Part shown: positions 34,962 through 42,551 of the stretch, piece after piece
How positions within the stretch are numbered: position 1 is the stretch's first letter
Layout: each line of letters begins with the position of its first letter
From: Streptomyces sp. SN-593
GTDB taxonomy: Bacteria > Actinomycetota > Actinomycetes > Streptomycetales > Streptomycetaceae
Reading direction: 5' to 3'
DNA: 64,000 nt
Assembly: GCF_016756395.1 (NCBI RefSeq)
Contig: NZ_AP018365.1
Location: 5,831,001 to 5,895,000 of the forward strand
Translations under genes and position numbers: made by a program
Notes under the pieces: model-generated
Databases searched by the model: none
The model's input: only the letters and a program-made list of their open reading frames with translations
What the model was told of the DNA's origin: nothing

Positions 34962-36038
34962 TCAGGCCGCGGCCGGTTCGTCGGTGAACTCCGGGGCGAC
35001 CTCGGCGGCGAACAGCTCCATCGCCCGCGCCGCGTGCGCGAACGCCATCCCGCCGGGGTTGAACTGGAGGCTGACGGTCATGTCGGTACCGTATTCCGCG
35101 CGCATCCGGGAAATCTGCGCGCGCACGTCGGACGGATTTCCGGCGAAGACCTTGTTCGCCTTCAGCGAGCTGCCGAAGTCGTAGTTCTTCGCCTTCTCCA
35201 GGAACTTCTCGTATCCCGGGTAGTCGGCCGACGCCGAGTCGGCGAGCGGGGCGACCGCGTGCGTCATCAGGTCGATGTAGGAACGCTCGTAGAATTCGCC
35301 CTGCCGGCGCGCCTCGGCGGCGTCCTCGCTCAGGTAGCAGGTGTACTTGATCTGGATGCGCCGCGCGGCCGGGTCGTGGCCGGCGGAGTCCCACGCCGCG
35401 CGGTAGCGCGTCAGCATCGCCGCCAACTGCTCCGCGGAGGTCACCGACGGGACGATCTGCAGGTGGTGGCCGGCCCGGCCGGCGGCCTCGCAGGACTCGG
35501 CGCTGGTCGCCGAGGCGACGAAGATCGGCGGGTGCGGGGCCTGGTAGGGGCGCGGCAGCAGGGTGACCGGGCCGAAGCGGTGGAAGCGGCCCTCGAAGAC
35601 CACGTCCTCCTCGCTCCACAGCCGGCGGCAGGCCTCGACGCCCTCGTCGAAGCGGGCCCGGCTCTCGTCCATGTCGATGCCGAACGCGGCGAACTCGGTG
35701 GGCAGGAAGCCGCGCCCGAAGCCGACGTCCAGGCGGCCGTGCGAGAGGTGGTCGAGCATCGCCAGCTTGCCCGCCAGCTTCACCGGGTGGGTGAAGGCCG
35801 GCACGACCGCGCCGGTCGTGATCCGGATCCTGCTGGTCCGGGCGGCCGCGGCGGTGAGCAGCGTGACCGGGTCGGGGCTGTAGCCGCCGTAGCCGGTGAA
35901 GTAGTGCTCCACCGTCTGGACGTGCTCGAAGTCGAGCGCCTCGGCGAGTTCGACCAGCCGGAGCGTCTCGTCGTAGTAGGCGGTCGCGCTCTTCGCCGCC
36001 GGGTCGACCACCGGAAAGAAATTCACACCGAATTTCAT
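34962..36038 (-). CDS. Luciferase-like flavin-dependent monooxygenase
   Basis: A 358-residue LLM-class oxidoreductase (bacterial luciferase TIM-barrel, F420 or FMNH2-dependent). Marks are 'MKFGVNFFPVVDP', 'VQTVEHYFTGYGGYSPDP', 'IRITTGAVVPAFTHPVKLA' and 'GRLDVGFGRGFLPTEF'. With the flavin reductase at 31632 it forms a plausible two-component hydroxylase; picolinate 3-hydroxylation to 3-hydroxypicolinate is the most economical assignment in this cluster, but is inference. It is divergent from the aminotransferase across 237 bases that hold phased TCA repeats, and convergent with the SARP gene. Confidence 0.87.
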   Translation of the reverse strand: MKFGVNFFPVVDPAAKSATAYYDETLRLVELAEALDFEHVQTVEHYFTGYGGYSPDPVTLLTAAAARTSRIRITTGAVVPAFTHPVKLAGKLAMLDHLSHGRLDVGFGRGFLPTEFAAFGIDMDESRARFDEGVEACRRLWSEEDVVFEGRFHRFGPVTLLPRPYQAPHPPIFVASATSAESCEAAGRAGHHLQIVPSVTSAEQLAAMLTRYRAAWDSAGHDPAARRIQIKYTCYLSEDAAEARRQGEFYERSYIDLMTHAVAPLADSASADYPGYEKFLEKAKNYDFGSSLKANKVFAGNPSDVRAQISRMRAEYGTDMTVSLQFNPGGMAFAHAARAMELFAAEVAPEFTDEPAAA

Positions 36039-36130
36039 GCCTGCCTGCTCCCTGCGCTCATTGACGTGCGGACGGCAGGAAGTATCGCCGCACCATCAGG
36101 CGCGGTGTCAAGGCGTGAATCACGGTCCTA

Positions 36131-36166
36131 TCAGGGTGTCAGAACGTCAACGTGTCAGGCGCCGTC
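36131..36166 (+). promoter_or_regulatory. Phased TCA direct repeats (SARP-site-like)
   Basis: TCAGGGTG, TCAGAACG and TCAACGTG follow each other with an 8-bp period from 36131, and further TCAGG and TCAG follow at 36155 and 36165. They lie in the divergent region between the monooxygenase and the aminotransferase. SARP sites normally repeat at 11 bp, so the 8-bp phasing is atypical. Confidence 0.45.
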
Positions 36167-36275
36167 AGTAAGTACCAAGCGCATTCCGGCGGCGAAGTCG
36201 GGGTGCCTACGATGCAGACCGCCGTTCATGGGAAACGGCGATTGACAACTCTCACGTTCGGCCGGAGGGAATCCT

Positions 36276-37520
36276 ATGCGTGGAACCTACGCCGTTCCAT
36301 ACGCGAGCCGCGGAAGTGTCTTCGGTGCAGACGAGGTGCAGGCCCTGACCCGGCTGGTCGAGTCGGACGACGCACTGTCCATGGGCTCGTGGCGAGAGCA
36401 GTTCGAGGAGCGCTTCCGGGAGCACATCGGTACCCGCCACGCGCTGACCGTCACCAGCGGCACCGTGGCGCTCGAACTCGCCATCCACTTACTGGACCTG
36501 GCGCCCGGCGACGAGGTCATCGTCACCCCGCAGACCTTCCAGGCCACGGTGCAACCGCTGCTGAGCTACCAGGCGACCGTACGGTTCTGCGACGTGGACC
36601 CGGAGTCGCTGAACATGGACCCGGTCGCGCTCAAGAGCCTGATCACCGACCGGACCCGGGCCATCCTGCTGGTGCACTACGGCGGTTGGCCCGCGGAGAT
36701 GGACGAGATCCTGACGCTCGCGCGCGAGCGCGGCATCTTCGTGGTCGAGGACTGCGCGCACGCGCTCGGCGCCTCCTACGACGGGCGCCGGCCCGGTTCG
36801 CTCGGCGACATCGGCACCTTCAGCTTCCACGCCTCGAAGAACATCACCACCCTGGGCGAGGGCGGCATGCTCACCTTCGACCGGGACGACTGGGCCGAGC
36901 GGATCGACCGGCTGCGGTCCAACGAGGTCGACGGCGTGTTCGTCTCGGCGCCCGAACTGCCCATGGAGTCGCCGAAGCTGCTGCCGTGGATGAAGTACTC
37001 GGCCACCGTGTACCAGGAGGCGTGCCTCGGGGTGCGCCGCTCCGGCACCAACGCGACGCTGTCGGAGGCGGCCTGCTCGGTCGGCCTGGTGCAGTTGGAG
37101 CGGCTGGAGGCGCTCGTCGCGCGGCGCCGCGCCATCGCGGCCCGGCTGGACGAGGTGATCGACCGCCACCCCGGCGCCCGCGTGGGCCGCCCGCGGGCCG
37201 GCCTCGTGCACGCCCACCACCTGTACACGTTCTTCGCCGGCGGCCCGGCCGACGTCCGGGAGGCGCTGGTGCGCGGACTGGACGAGCGGGGCGTCGAGGT
37301 GCAGTTGCGCTACTTCCCGCTGCACCTGCTGCCGGAGTGGCGCGACCGCGGCCACGGGCTGGGGGAGTGCCCCGTCGCCGAGCGCCTGTGGTTCAACGAG
37401 CACGTCAACCTGCCCTGCTCGCCGGGCCTCTCCGACGCCCAGGTCGAGCGGATGGTCGAGGCGCTGGACGAGGCGCTGGGCTCCGCGTACGCGGGCGCCG
37501 GCGCGGGCGTCCCGGCCTGA
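36276..37520 (+). CDS. DegT/DnrJ/EryC1/StrS-family aminotransferase
   Basis: A 414-residue PLP enzyme. The cofactor Lys is residue 188 in 'FSFHASKNITTLGEGG', and 'VTSGTVALELAIHLL' and 'VVEDCAHALGASYDGRRPGS' are the standard PLP-binding blocks. Many relatives act on sugars. Lysine 2-aminotransferases of 3-hydroxypicolinate and nikkomycin pathways (NikC/VisA type) have been placed in this family, and the NikD-like oxidase in the same cluster makes that role attractive: lysine to the cyclic piperideine-2-carboxylate. No sugar genes are nearby. Codon 72 is a TTA (36489-36491), so translation should depend on the bldA tRNA. GGAGGGAA lies 6 bases before the ATG. Confidence 0.87.
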   Translation: MRGTYAVPYASRGSVFGADEVQALTRLVESDDALSMGSWREQFEERFREHIGTRHALTVTSGTVALELAIHLLDLAPGDEVIVTPQTFQATVQPLLSYQATVRFCDVDPESLNMDPVALKSLITDRTRAILLVHYGGWPAEMDEILTLARERGIFVVEDCAHALGASYDGRRPGSLGDIGTFSFHASKNITTLGEGGMLTFDRDDWAERIDRLRSNEVDGVFVSAPELPMESPKLLPWMKYSATVYQEACLGVRRSGTNATLSEAACSVGLVQLERLEALVARRRAIAARLDEVIDRHPGARVGRPRAGLVHAHHLYTFFAGGPADVREALVRGLDERGVEVQLRYFPLHLLPEWRDRGHGLGECPVAERLWFNEHVNLPCSPGLSDAQVERMVEALDEALGSAYAGAGAGVPA

Positions 37521-37528
37521 CCTCGGGC

Positions 37529-37550
37529 GCGGGGGGTTTATGACCCCCGC
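37529..37550 (+). terminator. Hairpin after the aminotransferase gene
   Basis: GCGGGGG (37529-37535) pairs with CCCCCGC (37544-37550) over an 8-base loop, 8 bases after the aminotransferase stop. Moderate strength; it may attenuate rather than stop transcription into the tautomerase gene. Confidence 0.5.
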
Positions 37551-37672
37551 TCCGGGCCCCGCTTCCGGGCCCTGGCACCGGACCGTCCGCCGGTCCGGCG
37601 CCGTCCCCGCGTGCCCGGGCACCGCAGTCCCCGCCCACCCGTCAACCACCCCAGCGTCCGGAGGAACTTCCG

Positions 37673-37879
37673 ATGCCCCTGATCGACGTCAAGCTCTACG
37701 AAGGCCGTCTGGACGGCGAGACCGAGACCGAGCTGATCACCCGCCTGACCGACGCGGTGGTCGAGGTCTTCGGCGAGTCGGCGCGTGGCGGCACCTGGGT
37801 GGTGCTCCAGGAGGTCCCCGCGACCCGCTGGGGCATCGCGGGCAAGCCCGGCACACCCCCGATCAGCGCCCGGGGCTGA
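37673..37879 (+). CDS. 4-oxalocrotonate tautomerase-family enzyme
   Basis: A 68-residue protein of the 4-OT family. After removal of Met the N-terminal residue is the catalytic Pro ('MPLIDVKLYEGR'). 'ELITRLTDAVVEVFGE' is the central helix, and the strand 'TWVVLQEVPATRWGIAG' corresponds to the family's second motif with its Trp. These small enzymes form hexamers and shift double bonds in keto-enol or imine-enamine pairs. In this cluster a step between lysine deamination and picolinate, where piperideine-2-carboxylate exists as imine and enamine, is a fitting substrate. GGAGGAAC precedes the ATG. Confidence 0.87.
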   Translation: MPLIDVKLYEGRLDGETETELITRLTDAVVEVFGESARGGTWVVLQEVPATRWGIAGKPGTPPISARG

Positions 37880-37911
37880 CCCCCCGACACCCCGAGCGCT
37901 CACAGAGCGAT

Positions 37912-37941
37912 GGCGGCTCCCCTCCCGCAGGGGGAGCCGCC
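37912..37941. terminator. Bidirectional terminator hairpin
   Basis: GGCGGCTCCCC (37912-37922) pairs perfectly with 37931-37941 over an 8-base loop, between the convergent tautomerase and ABC transporter genes. Confidence 0.78.
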
Positions 37942-37956
37942 GTCGCGCGTCCGCGG

Positions 37957-39738
37957 TCAGCCGCCCACCGGGTCGTACGACGCGGCGGCGCCGGCGTCCG
38001 TCGCGGCCGGCATCGCGCCCAGCCGCCAGCCCTGCGCACGGTTGCGCTGCGCCCAGAAGTCCGCGTAGCGGCCCTCCCGCACGATCAACTGGTCGTGCGT
38101 GCCGCGCTGCACGATGCGGCCGCCGTCCAGCACCAGGATCTGGTCGGCCGCCATCACCGTCTGGAGCCGGTGCGCGATCACCAGCAGGGTGCGGTCGGCG
38201 GTGAGCGCGGTCAGCGCCTCCTGGACGGCCCGCTCGTTCTCCGGGTCGAGGGAGGCGGTCGCCTCGTCGAGCAGCACGATCGGCGCGTCCTTGAGGATGG
38301 CGCGGGCGATGGAGATGCGCTGCCGCTCGCCGCCGGACAGGGTGGCGCCGCCCTCCCCGACCTGGGCGTCCCAGCCGTCCGGCAGCCGCCGCACGATGTC
38401 GTCCACCCGGGCCTTGGCGGCCGCCGCCCGCACCTCCTCGGCGGTGGCGTCCGGCCGGCCGATCCTGATGTTCTCCTCGATGGTGCCCTCGAAGAGGTAC
38501 ACGTCCTGGAACACCACCGAGATCCGCGCCATCAGCTCCTCGGTGGTGACGTCGCGCACGTCGGTGCCGCCGATCCGCACCGCTCCGGAGTCCACCTCCC
38601 AGAACCGGGCGATCAGCCGGGTCACCGTGGTCTTGCCGGACCCCGACGGGCCGACCAGCGCCGTCATGGTCCGCTCCGGCACCCGGAACGACGCCTCGTC
38701 GAGGACCGTCCCGGTCCCGTACCGGAAGGACACCCGGTCGAACTCGATGCTCGATCCCGCCGGCACCACCGGGTGGTCGGGCTGCGGCATCGGCGGCACG
38801 TCCAGCACCTCCTGGACGGCCGCCAGCGCGCCCCGCGCCGAGCGCAGCGCGGAGCCGAGGTTGGCCGCCTCGGTCATCGGCTCGACGAACCGCGCGGCCA
38901 GCACCAGCAGCGCCATCAGCTCCGGCACGGCGAGCGAACCGCCCAGCGCCAGGTAGGTGCCGTAGACCAGGACCGTGGTGAAGGCGGCCTGCACCACCAG
39001 GGTGAAGCCGAGCAGGCCGGGCACGCCCGCGCGCACCACCTGGTGCGAGGCGTCCCGCTGGGCGTCCAGCGCCGCGTCCAGGGCGCGGCTGCCGCCCTGG
39101 CCGGAGCGCCCGAACGACCGCAGCACCGGCTGCACCTCGGCGTACTCGATGACCCGGCCGGCGGCATCGGTCATGGCCTTGGCGCGGATCGTGTCGGCCT
39201 TCTCCGTCAGGCCGGTGGTCCACCGGTAGACGGCCATGATCACCGGCACGGTGGCGGTGGCCGCCAGCGCCAGCCGCCAGTCGAAGGCGTACATCAGCGC
39301 CACCACCACGGCCGGCGTCAGCAGCCCGTTCACCAGCGGCCGCAGCAGGTAGCCGGGCACCCGCATGATCGCCATCACCGTCTGCGTGGTGAGGGTGCTC
39401 AACTCGCCCGTCCTGGCCGGTCCGAACCAGCCCAGCGGCAGTTCCGCGGTGTGGTCGCCGATGCGGTGGTGCAGCACCCGGGACAGCGAGGCGCCCGCCT
39501 CGAAGCCCTTCTTCGCGCCGAGGTAGTAGACCACCGACTGGGCGGCCGCGACACCGGCCAGGCTCCAGATCCACGGCCAGGCCGACCCCGGGTCGGAGCC
39601 CAGCAGCGCCCGCAGCGCGGGCACCAGCAGCACGAACGCGACGCCCTGCAACACCGCGCCGCCGGTCTGGAGCGCCAGCACGGTCCGCAGGAGCGTCCGC
39701 TCCCGCGGCGGCACGATCGCCAGTAGCTGACGGATCAT
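37957..39738 (-). CDS. ABC half-transporter, second subunit
   Basis: A 593-residue exporter-fold half-transporter with six membrane helices (about 1-300) fused to an ATPase. Walker A is 'GPSGSGKTT', the signature is 'LSGGERQRISIARAIL', Walker B ends 'IVLLDEATASLDPEN', and the H-loop is 'LLVIAHRL'. It partners the overlapping gene (ATGA overlap) to form a heterodimer of the IrtAB/YbtPQ style. That style is used for siderophores, but many such pairs export antibiotics. Both ATPase sites look complete. In a cluster for a metal-chelating, hydroxypyridine-type product, export and self-resistance are the likely roles. Confidence 0.9.
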   Translation of the reverse strand: MIRQLLAIVPPRERTLLRTVLALQTGGAVLQGVAFVLLVPALRALLGSDPGSAWPWIWSLAGVAAAQSVVYYLGAKKGFEAGASLSRVLHHRIGDHTAELPLGWFGPARTGELSTLTTQTVMAIMRVPGYLLRPLVNGLLTPAVVVALMYAFDWRLALAATATVPVIMAVYRWTTGLTEKADTIRAKAMTDAAGRVIEYAEVQPVLRSFGRSGQGGSRALDAALDAQRDASHQVVRAGVPGLLGFTLVVQAAFTTVLVYGTYLALGGSLAVPELMALLVLAARFVEPMTEAANLGSALRSARGALAAVQEVLDVPPMPQPDHPVVPAGSSIEFDRVSFRYGTGTVLDEASFRVPERTMTALVGPSGSGKTTVTRLIARFWEVDSGAVRIGGTDVRDVTTEELMARISVVFQDVYLFEGTIEENIRIGRPDATAEEVRAAAAKARVDDIVRRLPDGWDAQVGEGGATLSGGERQRISIARAILKDAPIVLLDEATASLDPENERAVQEALTALTADRTLLVIAHRLQTVMAADQILVLDGGRIVQRGTHDQLIVREGRYADFWAQRNRAQGWRLGAMPAATDAGAAASYDPVGG

Positions 39739-41528
39739 CGGACAGCCTCCTGTTCCGCGGTCGATACGGTCCCGGCCGGGACGGCGCCGCCCGGCTGCCA
39801 GGAGCCGGCGCGCTGGTGGGCCTCCCACATCCGGGCGTAGGTGCCGCCGAGGGCCAGCAGTTCGGCGTGGGTGCCGCGCTCGGCGACGGTGCCGCCGTCC
39901 AGCACCACGATCTGGTCGGCGTCCACCACCGTGGTCAGGCGGTGCGCGATCACCAGCAGCGTCTTGCCCGCCGACAACTCCGCCAGCGCGTCCTGCACCG
40001 CCGCCTCCGACTCCGGGTCCGCGTACGCGGTCGCCTCGTCGAGCACGATCAGCGGCGCGTCGGCGAGCAGCGCGCGGGCGATGGACAGCCGCTGGGCCTC
40101 GCCTCCGGACAGCCGCGCGTCCTCGCCGACCACCGAGTCGTAGCCGCGCGGCAGGGCGGTGATCCGGTCGTGGATCTGGGCGCGCCGGGCGGCGGCCTCC
40201 AGTTCGGCCGCCGTGGCCTGCGGACGGGCCAGCGCGAGGTTCGCCCGCACCGTGTCCCGCAGCAGCCGCACGTCCTGGAAGACGAAGGACACCCGCTCGT
40301 ACAGCTCCGCGGGGGCGATGTCGCGCAGGTCCACCCCGGCGATCCGCAGCGCCCCGGAGTCCGGGTCCCAGAACCGCGGCAGCAGGGCCGCGACGGTGCT
40401 CTTGCCGGCGCCCGACGGGCCGACCAGCGCGGTGGTGGTGCCCGGCTCCAGGGTGAGGTCCAGGTCGTGCAGCACCACCTGCGCGCCGTCGTAGGAGAAG
40501 TCCACCGCCTCGAAGGAGACCGGGCCGGCGCCGGGCGTCACCGGGTGCGCGGGCAGCGGCAGTTCCGGGGTGAGCAGCAGCGCGTGCACCCGCTCCGCGG
40601 CCGCTTGCGCGGCGCGGATCTCCTCCTCCGCGTAGCTGATGGTCAGCAGCGGCGCGGTCAGGCCCACACCGAGCAGCGCGAACGGGACCAGGTCGGCCCG
40701 GTCCATCCAGCCGTGCGTCACGAGCAGCCCGCCGGCGGCCAGCACCGTGAAGAGCATGGTGGTGGGCGAGAGCACGATCTCCGACAGCGCCCGGGGCCGG
40801 ACCAGCGAGCCGACCCAGGAGCGGAAGAAGTCCGAGAACCGGTCGGCGGCGTCGGTGAAGCGCCGGTGCGCCCGGCGGGCCTGCCCGAAGGTCTTGACGA
40901 CGGCGATGCCGTTGACGAACTCCACGGCCGCGCCGTTGATGTCGCCCATCGCGGCGTCCAGCGCCGGCAGGTTCTCCTTGAACGCGGCGCCGGTGCGGCC
41001 GAACAGGCCCACGCCGAGCAGCAGCGGGATCATCGTGAACAGGGCGAGCTTCCACTCCACCGAGAACAGGTAGCCCAGGGTGGCCAGCGGCACGATCACC
41101 GCGGCGGTCAGCTCCAGCAGGGAGTGCGCCACGAGGTGGTGCATCGCCTGGACGTCGTCCTGGACGGTCTTCTTCACCGAGGCGGAGTTGCGGCCGCCGA
41201 ACCAGCCCAGCGGGACCCGGCCGAGCCGGTCCACCAGGTCGCGCCGCAGGAAGAGCTGGAGGTCGGTCTCGGCGAAGTGGCTGACCACGCTCGCGCCGAG
41301 CAGGAAGAGCAGGCGGGCCAGCAGGGTCGCGGCGCCGACGATCGTGACCGTCCACGCCTTGTGGTGGTCGACCGGACCGTCGGCGAGCAGCACGCGGCCC
41401 AACTCGGCGACGGCGACGAAGGGGGCGACGCTCAGCAGCGACGCCACGGCCTGGCACGCGACGGCCGCGACGAGCCGCCCTCGGATGGGTTTGAGAAGTG
41501 ATGCGAGCGCGGCGGGTTCCGCGGACAT
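39735..41528 (-). CDS. ABC half-transporter, first subunit
   Basis: A 597-residue half-transporter with the same layout: six helices, then ATPase with 'GPSGAGKST', 'LSGGEAQRLSIARALL', 'LIVLDEATAYADPESE' and 'LLVIAHRL'. 'YADPESE' after Walker B is the form common in IrtA/YbtP relatives. Two ATGs lie 6 bases apart; I choose 41528 because GGAGG is 6 bases upstream of it. The 180 bases between it and the divergent TetR gene hold a perfect palindrome, so TetR probably represses this transporter until the product accumulates. Confidence 0.9.
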   Translation of the reverse strand: MSAEPAALASLLKPIRGRLVAAVACQAVASLLSVAPFVAVAELGRVLLADGPVDHHKAWTVTIVGAATLLARLLFLLGASVVSHFAETDLQLFLRRDLVDRLGRVPLGWFGGRNSASVKKTVQDDVQAMHHLVAHSLLELTAAVIVPLATLGYLFSVEWKLALFTMIPLLLGVGLFGRTGAAFKENLPALDAAMGDINGAAVEFVNGIAVVKTFGQARRAHRRFTDAADRFSDFFRSWVGSLVRPRALSEIVLSPTTMLFTVLAAGGLLVTHGWMDRADLVPFALLGVGLTAPLLTISYAEEEIRAAQAAAERVHALLLTPELPLPAHPVTPGAGPVSFEAVDFSYDGAQVVLHDLDLTLEPGTTTALVGPSGAGKSTVAALLPRFWDPDSGALRIAGVDLRDIAPAELYERVSFVFQDVRLLRDTVRANLALARPQATAAELEAAARRAQIHDRITALPRGYDSVVGEDARLSGGEAQRLSIARALLADAPLIVLDEATAYADPESEAAVQDALAELSAGKTLLVIAHRLTTVVDADQIVVLDGGTVAERGTHAELLALGGTYARMWEAHQRAGSWQPGGAVPAGTVSTAEQEAVR

Positions 41529-41616
41529 CGTCATCCTCCGTTCCACGACGGGATGCGCGGGTTGGGCAACGACAGGGCCTGAGCCCGGGGGGCTCGCCTC
41601 CCACCGCCAGGGCGCG

Positions 41617-41631
41617 TTACCCACTGGGTAA
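41617..41631. promoter_or_regulatory. Predicted TetR operator TTACCCACTGGGTAA
   Basis: A perfect 15-bp palindrome with 7-bp arms and a single central base. It sits in the divergent region 89 bp before the ABC transporter start and 77 bp before the TetR start. Typical size and position for a TetR dimer site controlling both genes. Confidence 0.72.
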
Positions 41632-41707
41632 GAGACGCGTCAACCCTACGGCGTGCACCGCGGGTCCGGTCAAGTCCGCCCCGCCGTACCTGCATTACAG
41701 TTCCGGC

Positions 41708-42418
41708 ATGACCGGACCCACCGAGCCCAGGACACGGTCGCGCAGGAGCGTGGAGCGTCCGCCCGTCACCGCGGCCATGATCGTCGAGGCCGCCACCGCG
41801 CTCACCGCGGAGGGCGGGCTGGAGGGATGGTCCACCCGGCAGCTCGCCGGGGAACTGGAGGTCTGGCCGCGGGTCATCTACCACCACGTCGGCGACCGGG
41901 ACGCCGTCGCGGACGCGGTGGCGGACCGGGTGGTCGGCCGCATCCGGGTGCCCGAGCCGGGACTGCCCTGGCGCCAGTGGTTCGAGGAACTGCTGCTCGG
42001 CGGCCGCGAGGTGCTGCGCGGGTACCGCGGGGTGGCCCGCCGGCTGGTGCGGACCGGGCCGATCCTGCCGTCCGCGCTGGCCATCATGGACCGGGGGGTC
42101 CTGGTGCTGCGCGACGCGGGCTTCGCCGACGGCGCCACCGCCGCCTACCGCTACCTCACCAACAGCGCCTACCTGCTGGTCGCGGTGGAGGACGACCGCG
42201 CGGAGCACCTGCCCGACGCCCGGGCCCGGCTGGCCGTCACGCTCGCCGCGCACCGCGACGACCCCGAGCACTCGGGCCTGGCCGAGGTCGGCCGGGCCGT
42301 CATGGGCCGCGGTGCCGACGACCCGGGCGCGATCCGGGCGGTCGAGGAGGAGTTCTACGCCTACACGGTGGCGCGCTCGCTGGACGGCGTCGGGATGCTG
42401 CTCGGCGACCGCGCGTGA
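41708..42418 (+). CDS. TetR-family regulator
   Basis: A 236-residue TetR protein. The N-terminal HTH (about residues 20-66) reads 'MIVEAATALTAEGGLEGWST' then 'RQLAGELEVWPRVIYHHVGDRDAVADAVADR'; the C-terminal domain is a TetR_C-like ligand-binding helix bundle. Divergent from the two-subunit ABC transporter, it is the likely repressor of that exporter, released by the cluster product or an intermediate. Start at ATG 41708; the frame is open further upstream but without a ribosome site. No Shine-Dalgarno is evident, so the message may be leaderless. Confidence 0.88.
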   Translation: MTGPTEPRTRSRRSVERPPVTAAMIVEAATALTAEGGLEGWSTRQLAGELEVWPRVIYHHVGDRDAVADAVADRVVGRIRVPEPGLPWRQWFEELLLGGREVLRGYRGVARRLVRTGPILPSALAIMDRGVLVLRDAGFADGATAAYRYLTNSAYLLVAVEDDRAEHLPDARARLAVTLAAHRDDPEHSGLAEVGRAVMGRGADDPGAIRAVEEEFYAYTVARSLDGVGMLLGDRA

Positions 42419-42501
42419 GGCGGCGCGGGGTGCCGGGGCCCGGGGCGGTGGGGCCCGAAGCGCCGGGCGCGGCGCCCGCGGTCCGGGCGGCGGCGGATGG
42501 T

Positions 42502-42541
42502 GCCCCGGCCGGCCCGGGAGGCGTTCCGCACCGGCCGGGGC
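42502..42541. terminator. Hairpin between the convergent TetR and ligase genes
   Basis: GCCCCGGCCGG (42502-42512) pairs perfectly with 42531-42541; loop 18 bases. Located just before the PaaK-like ligase stop codon, so it could serve both genes. Confidence 0.6.
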
Positions 42542-42551
42542 GGCATGGGGG

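Noticed and set aside
36242..36247. TTGACA as -35 box of the aminotransferase promoter
   Set aside because: Only 28 bp lie between it and the ATG, so a -10 would fall on the ribosome binding site; no -10-like hexamer is found there.
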